Source: Podila epigama (lineage: Eukaryota > Mortierellomycota > Mortierellomycetes > Mortierellales > Mortierellaceae). From it: DNA of 24,097 nucleotides. The stretch lies in the NCBI GenBank assembly GCA_015679605.1, contig JAAAVE010000242.1, positions 1 to 24,097 of the forward strand, read 5' to 3'. Under the pieces are notes generated by a model, which saw nothing but the letters and a program-made list of their open reading frames with translations, was not told the origin of the DNA and did not search any database. Of the stretch, positions 1-10,486 are shown in pieces; within the stretch, counting starts at the first letter, position 1, and each line of letters begins with the position of its first letter. Both the position numbers and the translations under genes were made by a program.

Positions 1-1905
1 TTTTTTGTCGTTGGCGCGTCGCCAGTTGCTGTTGTGTCGCATCGCCCATCTGTCGAAATCACAGAGGACAAGATGTGAGCATTTGCACTTTACTCCCAAC
101 AGAGGTCGAGGCGGGAATTTCCATTGCCAATCTGGATTACCATTCCATGGCATGTCATGGCATGGTATGAAATGACACACAGCGCGGTACGATACGATAT
201 GGTAACGGTACGGTATGATTGCCAGACAAGACAATTTGTCTCTTCTCTCCCGCTTTTCATTTCTGTTTGACTCGCTCTCAAGATCAATGACTTACCCATA
301 TTCCTGGTGCAATCTCTGATGCTCGAGTCAAGAGTGACATTTGCTCGCGCTCCTGCTCCCAGAAATCAATCTTGTACTTGGACGGTCGCCCAGCGCCGGA
401 TACAGCTACAAGTTCTGGGTAGCGTTCTTCCAAAACGGAAAATGGGTCTAAGACGGGCGTTGCGTGAGAAACAGACGGTCATTACTTTTTTTTCCTTTCC
501 AGCCGTTTCCTTCTTTCGTCAATGTTTCGGGTATGTATTGTACTGTACGTCTCTCATTGTACCATGCATAAAGCAATGGTAACCCCACTACCACCTCCTC
601 CCTTCCTTTCCTTCTTTTTTTTACGCATCTTATTGTGTGAGACGCTAGTGTACTCTGCATTTGGATCCATTGGATGGATGTTCCTTTTCCTACTGTTTTG
701 CTTGTGTCTCGCTCTTTTTTTTCCAACTTATGCGCTGTATCATGATCATGGCAACTGCTCATATTTTCCCCCTCTCCACTCTCGTCCATGTGGTGTGTGT
801 GGTGTGTAGTAAACAAACAATGGAAACTTTTTTTTTTTTCCTCGCTTCCTCGTTCTGTCCATTAACTCAATCATGCATGCATTTTTTTTTTTTTTTTTTA
901 CTCTACTGGGAAGAACATACCTGCCAAGACAAAAGTTTGGCGTCGAGAGTGAATGTCATAATGTGAGTATTGCAACGTCAAGTTTCGCCAGACTTCTTCC
1001 TGAGCTGTCGAGATTTGTCTGGCGATATGGAGAAGCGCGACGAGACTTGCATCGCTGGTACCTTCCTGTGCATAGACTACAATGTCGGATAGGAGAGCGT
1101 AACGAGGAACTTGGATTTTGAAATTGCGAATGTTGATACCATCGCTGAGAGAATTGACAAAACTGCCACTGATGTCCGTTGGGAGATGAGCAGAGTTGGT
1201 CACAGGGCTTGTTGGTGAGGACGATGTGGTGGAGGAGAGGGAGGAGGAGGATATGGAAGAGCTGGTCGAATCAGAGATGTCGGCCCAATCCAAAGTGAGA
1301 GCCCCATCCTGTCCTTCTTGTTGTTGTTGTTGTTGTTCTTGTTGTTGCGCCGAGATTACTGCATACTGATGATGCACCTGTGGGTGGTGGTTGTTGTCGT
1401 GCTGTGATGGAGCAACACTGTTACCATTGGCATCCGTAAAGGTGGACGTACTTGTGCTGTTGGGTGAGGCCATGGGAGAGTGTTGTTGTTTGTTCACGGT
1501 GGCAGGCTGCAAAATCTCTGATGGACATATCGAGCCCAGCAGGCGTCCAGGCTCATGCTTGTTCGCATGAACGAGGATGAGGCCCCGATGCTCGGGCAAG
1601 GGCAAGGGTGTTGGGTGCGACGACGAGTTGTTTAGGCCAAAGAAGTAGTTTTGGTTGACGGAGGTACCATCTACACCATGGAGCCAGGGGAACATGGACT
1701 CTGACGGCAATGGGGTAGTGACAAACCGCTGGTGCAACTTGTGGAGGTCGTCAGCTGATATACTACGTACAGGTGGGTATTCGCAAATGAGGGGAAACGA
1801 TTCAACCGAAGGATGGGAGGGAGATGCATTGCTGGATGAAGGCGAGATGATTCCGTTGTCTGCCTGGATGTTGATGCCATGTCCAGGAATGGCCGTTGTG
1901 ACCAT
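1..1905 (-). CDS. Fungal dual-specificity/tyrosine phosphatase-like protein, N-terminal part (partial, runs off left edge)
   Basis: The gene is read right to left in three visible exons: 1905-921, 447-296 and 49-1, with introns 920-448 (GTATGT...TAG, phase 1) and 295-50 (GTAAGT...CAG, phase 0). The joins stay in frame and give at least 395 residues. The start ATG at 1905 has a good context (GCC before, G after); the open frame upstream of it is low-complexity and looks like leader. Features: FPWLHGVDGTS near residue 72 followed by FFG; a Gln run near residues 185-197; a Ser/Thr-rich stretch near 213-235; then SVLEERYPE, and FWEQEREQMSLLTRASEI just before the left edge. The FPWLHG and FW-ER-EM-LT-ASEI blocks recall the N-terminal region of fungal MAPK-phosphatase-like proteins (Msg5/Pmp1 type). 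The catalytic HCxxxxxR loop lies outside the window, so phosphatase activity is inferred from memory of the family. Confidence 0.7.
1317..1344 (-). repeat. CAA/CAG-type trinucleotide tract encoding polyglutamine
   Basis: On the plus strand this is a run of TTG/TTC triplets. It is read on the minus strand as a Gln tract interrupted by one Glu, inside exon 1 of the phosphatase-like gene. It is likely length-variable between strains. Confidence 0.75.
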
Positions 1906-3692
1906 GGCCGAGAGTTTTTTTAGGGGAGAGAGGGAAAAGTGAGGTGTAGGTGTGTTGTTGGAAGCGCGTAACGGTGTTAACAGTAATAATGAATAATGAA
2001 AGACGAGGAAGGAAAGATGAGGACGATGGGTATGATGGAGTGAAAGAAGAAGAGAATTAAGAGAGGCAATGAGGAAAAGAGAGATGAGATGTGTTTTGCA
2101 TCCATTGATTGTTGATGGAGGATGCATCTCGTGGCCATTTTTCTCTGCAGGTTGAACACAAAACACACACATAACGCAACACAACAAACAGGAAACCGCA
2201 CGAGAGAACAAACACAATGATGGGTCTGTCGCACTGACTCCTCCCATCCATCCGTCCCCCTGTGGACTGGCAGACAGACAGACACTTTGGAGATGGAGGG
2301 GGGGAGAACAAGAACACAGCGCCCAATGCATGCCCTGTCTATCAATCTATCTGTCCATGCACGAGACCATGCGACAGAGCATTGCTTGCTTATAACCATT
2401 GCATGCCATGCCATGCCATGCGAGTGAGAAAAGGGAGGCAGGGGTTCATCTTTCTTTCTTTTGCAAAGGGGGGAGGTGAACTTGGACTACATGACATGGG
2501 TATTTATTGAGATTCAACAAGGGAATGGATGATTGCAGACGATCACGCTATCCAGCATAAAAGCAGGAAGTGGCATGGAGTGGATACGAAGCGGTGTTAC
2601 CTTGCAAAGGAGTGAAGGTAGAAGATATCGTACAGCCAGCATTACACGCGAATAATTAAGTCCTCCTCATGATGTGTGGAGGAGGAGGAGCTGCAAGACT
2701 TTATGCTTCTCCTCAGATGCCGCCATCCCATTGGACAATTGCCGTCAGAGGCGCCATGTGTTGCTTACGGCCAATCAAAACCCCAATAAGGTATTTTTTT
2801 TTTTTTTTTCTTTGTAAGAAGAGGTATGGCTGCGGGTAGATTGACATTCATTCAAGTCCCCTCGCTTGTTGCCATGATGAGATGGCTGTATTTATAATCC
2901 CTGAGGAACACGAAGAAAATAAAAACTATCCATCCGTAGAAGACAATGGACACCATTTTATGAGTCAACATTAATGCTCATGCTATGTAATGCTCAGTCA
3001 AACATGGATGTGTACCTGGGCGCAAGTATGTAACGCGCGTTGCCCAAAGTTGGTTGGGATGATTGGAGTTGAGCTTAACAGTAGATTTTTCTTGGGCACA
3101 TGACCGTTCTAGTGAATGTACGTGAAAATCTATTACGTACATCCATAAACAAAAGTCAAAGTTCAAAAGTGGAAGTTTCCCACGCAGATTACAGTTTGAG
3201 CATTGGGGAGAGAGATGTAGCTCCATCCATGTATCACACACACAAGGAAAGGATGTATCCACACAACACAACACAACACAACACAACCATCCACTTTTTA
3301 GGAAACCCACTCATACTCTCTCACACACACACTCTCTCTCTGTCTGTGTATGGAATGGGACGAGGAAAAAAAAAAATGACTACGTGGGGAGACCAGACCT
3401 AACAAAATTGCCCTTTCTCCGAGTGACACAATGACACTTTTCTTGGTTGGGATGGTCCACGCCCCAGGTGAACATTTTAGTAGAAAAAGCCTCTTTCTTT
3501 CTCACTTTTCCCCCTTTTTTTCTTCTTTTCTTTCTTTCTTTCTTCTTACTTTTCACACACTCACCTTCTCACTTTCTCATTTCATTCCTTTTTTTTTGTT
3601 TATACTCTCCACTCTCATCACCTCGCATCTAATCAAGTCTAATTCATCTCCTTCTCCCATTCAACCTCACACACAACATCTCACAATCACTA
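1906..3692. other. Divergent intergenic region, phosphatase-like gene / ALDH7 gene
   Basis: No supportable gene was found here. The short open frames are low-complexity and show no family motif. The region holds a CATGC-type short repeat (about 2401-2421), inverted and direct CCAAT boxes near 2729 and 2771, a 16-base T run (2794-2809), an ACACA pentanucleotide repeat (about 3266-3287), CA/CT tracts (about 3320-3348), and a strongly pyrimidine-rich stretch (about 3485-3600) before the ALDH7 start. It must contain both promoters. Transcription start sites cannot be placed from the sequence alone. Confidence 0.6.
3266..3287. repeat. ACACA pentanucleotide microsatellite
   Basis: Four to five copies of a CAACA/ACACA unit lie in the ALDH7 upstream region. 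It is a simple repeat with no coding context. Confidence 0.7.
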
Positions 3693-5576
3693 ATGTCTCC
3701 CATGTTGCTTAGCCGTCTTTCCGCCTCCAGGGCCACCCTCCTCAGATCCGTGGCCTCCAAGGCTGCCATCCGCCCCATGACCGTCCTCAACTACTCTACC
3801 GCATCCCAGATCAACCCAAAGCACAAGGCCATCTTTGACCAGCTCGACCTCCAGTTCGATAACAAGGGTGTCTTCAACGGTACCTGGGGTGGTTCCGGTC
3901 CCATCGTCGAGTCATACAACCCTGCCGACGGCTCCGTCATCGGACGTGTCCAGACCGTAAGAATCATTTCAACGAGAAAGCATGACAGTGAGAGTGAGAA
4001 TGGGAATGAGAAAAAAAACGAGATACTGTCAGTCGCTGCAAAAAAGAAAACGCTTATCTAATATGAACAATGTCACTCTCCTTCACTCGTACATAGGGCA
4101 CTGTCGAGGAACTCAACGAGACTTTGAAAAAGATGGAGGAGATCAAGGTCATGTGGCGCGAGACCCCAGCTCCTAAGCGTGGTGAAATCGTTCGTCAGAT
4201 GCGTGATGCCTTGAACGAGAAGCTCGAGCCTCTTGGTGCCTTGGTCTCGCTCGAGATGGGCAAGATCTTGCCTGAGGGTAAGGGTGAGGTCCAAGAGTAC
4301 ATCGACATTTGCGACTATGCTCTCGGTCTCGGCCGCTCCCTTAACGGCCAGGTCGTCCCCAGTGAGCGTCCCGGTCACTTTATGATCGAGCAATGGAACC
4401 CCATCGGCACAGTCGGTGTCATCTCCGCCTTTAACTTCCCCGTAGCTGTCTATGGTAAGCTTATATTTCCTTTCTTTTTTTGATTTCTTTTCTTTTCTTT
4501 CGTTTGACCAATCTTCTGATGCACTCCTTTGATACTTTACGATAAACATTCACATCAATTTAGGCTGGAACTCGGCCATCGCCCTCGTCTGCGGTAACCC
4601 CGTCGTCTGGAAGGGTGCTCCCACTACCAACCTCTCCTCGGTTGCTGTCACAAAGATCCTTGAAAAGGTCCTCGTCAAGAACGGTCTCCCCGGCGCCTTG
4701 TGCTCTCTCGTCGCTGGAGGTGCCGATGTTGGTCAGTCCATGGTCGAGGACGATCGTGTCCGCCTCCTCTCCTTCACCGGCTCTACCGCTGTCGGCCGCA
4801 AGGTCGGTGAGACCGTCGCCAAGCGTTTCGGCAAGTCCCTCCTCGAGCTCGGTGGCAACAACGCCATCGTCGTCATGGACGATGCCGATCTTGACCTGGC
4901 CCTTCGCTCCGTCCTGTTTGCCGCTGTCGGTACTGCCGGTCAGCGCTGCACTACCACCCGTCGCTTGCTCTTGCACGAGAAGATCCACGACGAGTTCATT
5001 GAGAAGCTTGTCAAGGCCTACCAGTCGATCCGCATCGGCGATCCCCTCGAGGCTGGTACCCTCTGCGGCCCTCTCCATACCAAGAACGCTGTTGAGCAGT
5101 ACAAGAACGGAATTGAGGCCGTCAAGGCTCAGGGAGGCAAGATCTTGACTGGTGGCAAGGTCCTCGACCGCCCCGGTAACTTTGTCACCCCTACTATTAC
5201 CAGCATTAGCCCTGACGCCGATGTTGTCCAGAACGAGATCTTTGTGCCTATCCTCCACACTATGATGATCAAGAGCCTCGAGCATGCCATTGAGATCAAC
5301 AACTCGGTCAAGCAGGGTCTCTCCTCCAGTCTTTTCACCCGCAACCCTGAGCATCTCTTCAAGTGGGTTGGTCCCTCTGGCTCGGACTGCGGAATTGCCA
5401 ATATCAACCTGCCCTCGAGCGGTGCTGAGATTGGCTGTGCCTTTGGTGGTGAGAAGGAGACCGGTGGCGGACGCGAGTCTGGTTCTGATGCCTGGAAACA
5501 GTACATGCGTCGCAGCACCTGCGTCATCAACTACAGTGGACAGTTGCCCCTTGCCCAGGGCATCAAGTTCGAGTAA
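3693..5576 (+). CDS. ALDH7A1-like: Mitochondrial aldehyde dehydrogenase, ALDH7 (antiquitin / alpha-aminoadipic semialdehyde dehydrogenase) family
   Basis: Three exons, 3693-3956, 4097-4454 and 4564-5576, have introns GTAAGA...TAG (phase 0) and GTAAGC...TAG (phase 1). The product is 544 residues, close to the human ALDH7A1 length. The first ~35 residues are Arg/Ser/Ala-rich without acidic residues ([19 protein letters not shown]), a typical mitochondrial presequence. The catalytic pair is intact: Glu302 in LLELGGNN and Cys336 in AGQRCTT, with the usual 34-residue spacing. The tail with [19 protein letters not shown] and [10 protein letters not shown] is diagnostic for ALDH7. Members oxidise alpha-aminoadipic semialdehyde and other aldehydes with NAD+, in lysine/pipecolate breakdown and aldehyde detoxification. 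The gene is convergent with the CLC gene, 322 bases apart. Coding DNA is C-rich at third positions, unlike the flanks, which suggests good expression. Family assignment is very secure; the exact substrate in this fungus is inferred. Confidence 0.96.
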
Positions 5577-5898
5577 AGGTCGACCTTCTAACCTACACAC
5601 AAGAAACACAAACCGTATTCTCCCTCATCCTATTCCGCAATGTAGCATAGTCAAAGCCAACGCTTCTTCATCAACAATCATCAATATAGACATGGATTCA
5701 ACTGAAAGAATCCAGAGAACAAAAGATTCATGACGATGTTGTTAATGTTTGATGTATATCTTTGTTTGTTTGTTTTGACTAACAGCGTTCATCAGGACAC
5801 ATTTATGTTGTCAGTTGACTGGCGATCTTTATCCTTTAATGAACGTTAATGCTTCTTTGCAAAGGGGAAAACTACAGTAAAGTGAAGTCAAAATGCGT
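5577..5898. other. Convergent 3' intergenic region, ALDH7 / CLC
   Basis: This AT-rich stretch lies between two stop codons and holds the two 3' untranslated regions. It contains a TTTG repeat near 5761-5775. No gene is seen. Confidence 0.6.
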
Positions 5899-8800
5899 TC
5901 AAGATGGTAGTTCTATTTCGTCGGGATGTTCAATCGATGCCAGATGCTTCAAAACATCCTTCTTGGTGATCAATCCAAGCAGTTGGCCATGTTGTGTACA
6001 AAGAACATATCGTACTCCCTAAAAGAATGACCACAAAGCAGAATCATGTTACTAAAAAAAAAAAAAAGAGAAAGAGGCTCGCTTCTTACCAGTTTTCTGA
6101 AAATGACAATGACTTGATCCATGGGGAAACGATGCGATACAGTAATCGGCGTTTGATCCATCCACAATCGAAACTCAATAAACGCAGGCGTGTTCTCTAG
6201 AATAGGTACCACATTCCCAGCAGGAGTGTTTCCAGGCAAGTTTCGTTTCCGTGCCTCGTCAATCGCATACCTGAGCTCTGTCCGCGAAATGTATCCGACC
6301 AGCATCATGTCTCGTAAAGAGTTCACGACTGGGTATCCCTTGTAGTGTGTCTCATGGAGCAGATTGTCCAGACTGTCCAGCGTGTTACCTGTCGCTGTCA
6401 CCACCACAATGTCCTCTACGGGCGTCATCACCTGCGACGCCATCGTGTTTTGCTTGTACTCTTCCTTGTCGTCCAAGAACGGATAACCACACAGGAGGAT
6501 GATTCCATCAAAGATACCTTCCTTACCAAACGCGTCGCCTACCCATTTGCTTATCATCACTACATTTGTTTGTAAAAAAATGAAGTAAAATACATATGAG
6601 TGACTTGGCTCATTGAACGCCTGATGCCCTCCCACATTATGAAATCATGATGAACAAGTAACGACAAAGGATAAAGCATTCACAACTAACAAAGAAAACT
6701 TACCAACAATCATGATCGGTAGGACATAGGTCAACGCTCCCGTCAGCTCAAACATAATAATGACCAACGACACTGTCATACGTGTGACTCCACCCATAAA
6801 CGCCGCTGCACCCACCATCGCATATGAACCGGGGGTCACACATGGGACATCTGGCAAACATGACGCAAACAACCAAAAGCCCGGATGACTCTGCTGCCAC
6901 CCTTGGACCACCATCCCCAATGCTCTCCCAAACAACGCTCCAATCACCATGGACGGCATAAAAATACCTGCCGGGATCGCCAAGCCAAACGTCAAAATCG
7001 TGAGTCCGCCCTTGACCATACTTGCTGATAGCAATGAAAATACTCGTAAACCAACCCCACCCTCGCTAGTTGTAAAAAACGGATGCAAGGTTTTGGATCG
7101 AGCCATAGAGGAAAATTTGAGCGTCAGTTTTTTTTTTTTTGCCTTGTGAGAGACCAGGCAACATAATAAGAGAGAAAAAGATTACAATAACAACTGTATA
7201 TTAACTTACTCGCACAAGCCGTGGTAGTTACCAGCGTTGCCATCACACTCGCGGAACAAATTGGCAAGCAACTGGGGAGATTGCACTCTTAATTTTTTTG
7301 CAGGTGAATTGAAAAGTGTGCGGAAGAGAAAGAAAGATGGTGGAAGGGATGAGAAAAAAGAGTAAGTAAGAGGTATGCATCAAGATGAATGACAATCGAT
7401 ACAATATTGAAGAAATGGCTTTTTCAGGGGAGTTTCCAACTTACCGAGTAAAAATGTTCACGTAGCCAACCGCAGCTGTCAACAGACACACAGAAAACAC
7501 TTCGTAAATGGGGAAAAATCTTAACCAGGATGTCTTGCGGAACGCAGCCAGTCTCAAGTTCATCCTGATAAAGAAAGCTCCCCAAAGACCCTATTGGACG
7601 AAACGACACGAACGAGTGCGAGGGGAAAAAATGACGTGTATGGTCAATTGAGATGTTACAATGCCCTTCACTTCTCGAATCCCCTTTTTTTTTTTGAAGT
7701 CCTTCTTAGAAGGAATAAAAAATAGTACTTACTCCAAGAATGCCGAGCATGAGATAAAACATCATTTCGAATCCATGCCAGTCGCGATCGTATTGGACTT
7801 GGAACACCACCAACTTTTCGGTTCGGAATGGATCCATCAGCTTCAAGGCGACTGCTGCTGCCATGGCACAAAAGAAACTGTGCCACATTGTATCTGACGA
7901 GAAATAGTACGACATCTCTTCCAAACTAAACACTACTCCTCCAATGGGCGCTCCAAACGCCACTGAAATACCAGCCGATGCAGCTGCGGACAGAATCTCA
8001 CGCATCTTGGCTTCGTTTCCTTTAAACTTTGGGAATATCCGCGGTAGAATGTTGCCAATACAGCATGCAATATGGAGTAACGGACCTTCCTTTCCCAAAC
8101 TGAGGCCAGAGGCTGTTGATAGTACCTAGAGGCGCACGAATCGTTAATATCGAGGAGTGTTTTGGTATTGCGAAAAAAGAAAGATGGAAAGAAAGAAGGA
8201 AAAGAGTCTCCTTACAAGAGTAACGGTCTTGATGACCAAGGTCTCTACACCAAGATAATGCCGAATGACAAACCCGCCAAGGATGGTTTTGACCTCAGGG
8301 ATGCCACTGCCCTCTGCATATGGTGCACACGTCTTGACCAGATATGCTGCTGTTGTCGCGAACATCAGAGCAAACATGATGTAAAAGACATATCCGACAA
8401 TGAATGTGGCACTGTTCCATGGTACCCAATCTGTACACGCATCAATATCTATTCAACAGCAGAGTCAAGAACGAGTGTATGTGTCTGTGTTAAAGTGTGA
8501 ATTCGCACAAAAAGCCAACGAAAATCAAAAAAAGCAAGAACAGTGATCCCCGCCCCAGTCAGCCTTTTTCACGCGTCTTGATATCTTGAGCATACCTTCT
8601 AACCCCCAACAGCAAAAGTTTCGGTTGAGATAGAACGCAGTGTCGCAGTAACCTTCTTTGATATCGCCCAGCCATTGTGAGGCAATGTCAGAGCCACCTG
8701 CTACAATACCTGCTGCAATTCCAACAGCTAGTACCACCACCCACCCTTGAATCCAATCGTACATGACAGCAATCTGACCAGACAATCCTGGTTGATGCCG

Positions 8801-10163
8801 CAATTTCCGTTGCCGTTGACGCTCCTGTGCAAAGTCATGAATCCAGTCTAAATGAGAGAGAACCACGTAAAAGGAAGTCAGTTCCTCTCATCCTGCGACT
8901 AGCAAAAGTATATGTCTTTCTGTCGGTCTGAAACTATATCCTTACCAATTGTTGTAAAGTCATCATAGGCAACTCGCATTCCGGTGCCCTCGACGACCCA
9001 ATCAACAGCGTCATCGTGGTATGGATTCAGTCCACCCGGATAGATTGGACTTAGATGGTTAGAAGGAGAAGTCGGGCCATCCTCTTCATCGTTCTCATGC
9101 CCTATGCCTCGTTCGTGACCTGCCGAATGTTGTTGTTGAGTGGACGAGTGACTTGTGCTGGTATCACTTCTTGGGCCCCAAGATGAGGGCGTCAATCCTC
9201 GTGGGATAAAAACCTTGCCAGGCATTCTTGAATTGAGGCGCGATGGCGCAAAAGGTCCCATGCCCAATCGCGGTGAGTTCATCCTGTTGACTCCACCACG
9301 CAAGCCGTTGTCCATGCCTTGGTTATTGATGCTTGGAGCGTTCACGCCTAGTCGGCTCAGAAAAGAGTTTGTGCGGGACTCTGGGTGGTTCCTGGTCTTG
9401 AAAAAGTTGAAATCGTGTCTGCTCCTACACGCAAGTTTTTTACAAGAGTGTTAGTGAGCACATGTGCCTGTGTGCCTGTGTGCCTGTGTGAGATGGAAAG
9501 CACTAGGATGATTGACGATATAGACTTGTGAGGGACATACTCTAAACCTCGGATAGTTTCTGGCGGATAAAGCGGTGTTTCTGAATTCGCGTCTTCTTCT
9601 TCCTCATCATCATTATCGTTGTTATCATCGCTGTCGCCTCCGTGTGCAGCATCGTCTTGGCCAGTCTTGGCATTCATTTCAGTTTGAGTCGGATCGGGAC
9701 TGTCATCCGGTCGTACCAAGTCCTGAAGCCCTGAATCCTTCCGTTGCTTTCCTTGTGTGGCCTTTTGGCGACTATTGCTCCGACTGTCAAGTTGGCTTTC
9801 TTCGTCGTCATTATCATCTGGTTCAAAGAGAGGTTTGCGACGAAAACTCGAACCGCCCAGTGCCAAGCCTAAGGATGGACCTCGTTTCTGGATGGCGGGG
9901 CTTGTCCCTGGTTGGTCTTTCTGTACAGGATGCTGGAATGCTAGTGGGTTGGGTTGTGTGACCAAAGTCGAAAAGTCTAGATCGTGTGCGGGATCCGGTT
10001 CGGGACCACCTGTCTTTGGCGAGGTTGCTCCAGATACTGATGAGTGGCTCGCGTTGGATTGTGAGATTGAGTTTGCGATCATGTCGTCATGGCTCGAGTC
10101 GAGGAACGCATCCAGTTCCTGCTGGCTGTTGTCCTTGTCGTCGTTGTTGCTCCTGCTGTCCAT
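5899..10163 (-). CDS. CLC-family chloride/proton antiporter (Gef1 / ClC-3/4/5 type)
   Basis: Ten exons: 10163-9541, 9424-8946, 8847-8596, 8430-8216, 8125-7733, 7590-7445, 7287-7210, 7065-6704, 6559-6090, 6018-5899. All introns are GT-AG and all phases match, giving 1045 residues. Residues 1-360 are disordered, with an acidic Asp/Glu/Asn run near 176-194. The CLC core starts at DFTTIDW. Selectivity-filter signatures are GSGIPE (492-497) and GKEGP (534-538, gating Glu536). [10 protein letters not shown] carries the proton glutamate Glu593, 57 residues after the gating Glu, as in ClC-5, so an antiporter rather than a channel is predicted. Two C-terminal CBS domains follow (about 888-950 and 970-1035), ending with [13 protein letters not shown]. 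Relatives act in Golgi, endosome or vacuole membranes and support acidification and copper/iron loading. The N-terminus is much longer than in most relatives. The acceptor of intron 6 is weak (see findings). Confidence 0.95.
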
Positions 10164-10486
10164 GAATGTGTAAAGCGATTGGTTGACAGAATGACGGACT
10201 GTCTGAAAGGCTTAGTTCCTTACTAATGGGAGTTTTAGCCCAAAAAGAGTTGCAGCTGATGTTACAAATTAATGAAGCTGAAGCGCGTGCGCCTTTGTAG
10301 AAAACACACAATGCCGATTTTGAGTGGAGAAGAAAAAAAGAGTGAAATTGGAAAAGACGGCGACAAGAATTTATTCCCATCAAAGGAACCATTGGCATTG
10401 TGACACCTTTTGAGCCATTTGACCGTTTTTTTTTTTTTTTTTGACCACTGGCCCATCCTTTTCCTACACACATCTCTCGCATCGTC
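10164..10486. promoter_or_regulatory. Bidirectional promoter region, CLC gene / ALG2
   Basis: 323 bases separate two divergent start codons, so both promoters must lie here or overlap the 5' ends. It contains a 17-base T run (10426-10442) about 45 bases before the ALG2 start, a likely nucleosome-excluding tract. No clear TATA box is seen for either gene. Confidence 0.55.

Noticed and set aside
522-966. Phe/Cys-rich frames at 522-966
   Set aside because: They lie in T-rich intron 1 of the phosphatase-like gene and are translations of homopolymer tracts.
898-2331. Start of the phosphatase-like gene at 2331 (477-codon frame)
   Set aside because: Residues before the ATG at 1905 are low-complexity and leader-like, and the ATG at 1905 has the better context.
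4615-5148. 177-codon plus-strand frame overlapping ALDH7
   Set aside because: Ser/Pro/Arg-rich out-of-frame reading of the ALDH7 exon.
4560-5609. 349-codon open frame on the minus strand opposite ALDH7 exon 3
   Set aside because: It is a shadow produced by the strong C-rich third-position bias of the ALDH7 coding strand; it has no family motif and is fully antisense to a secure gene.
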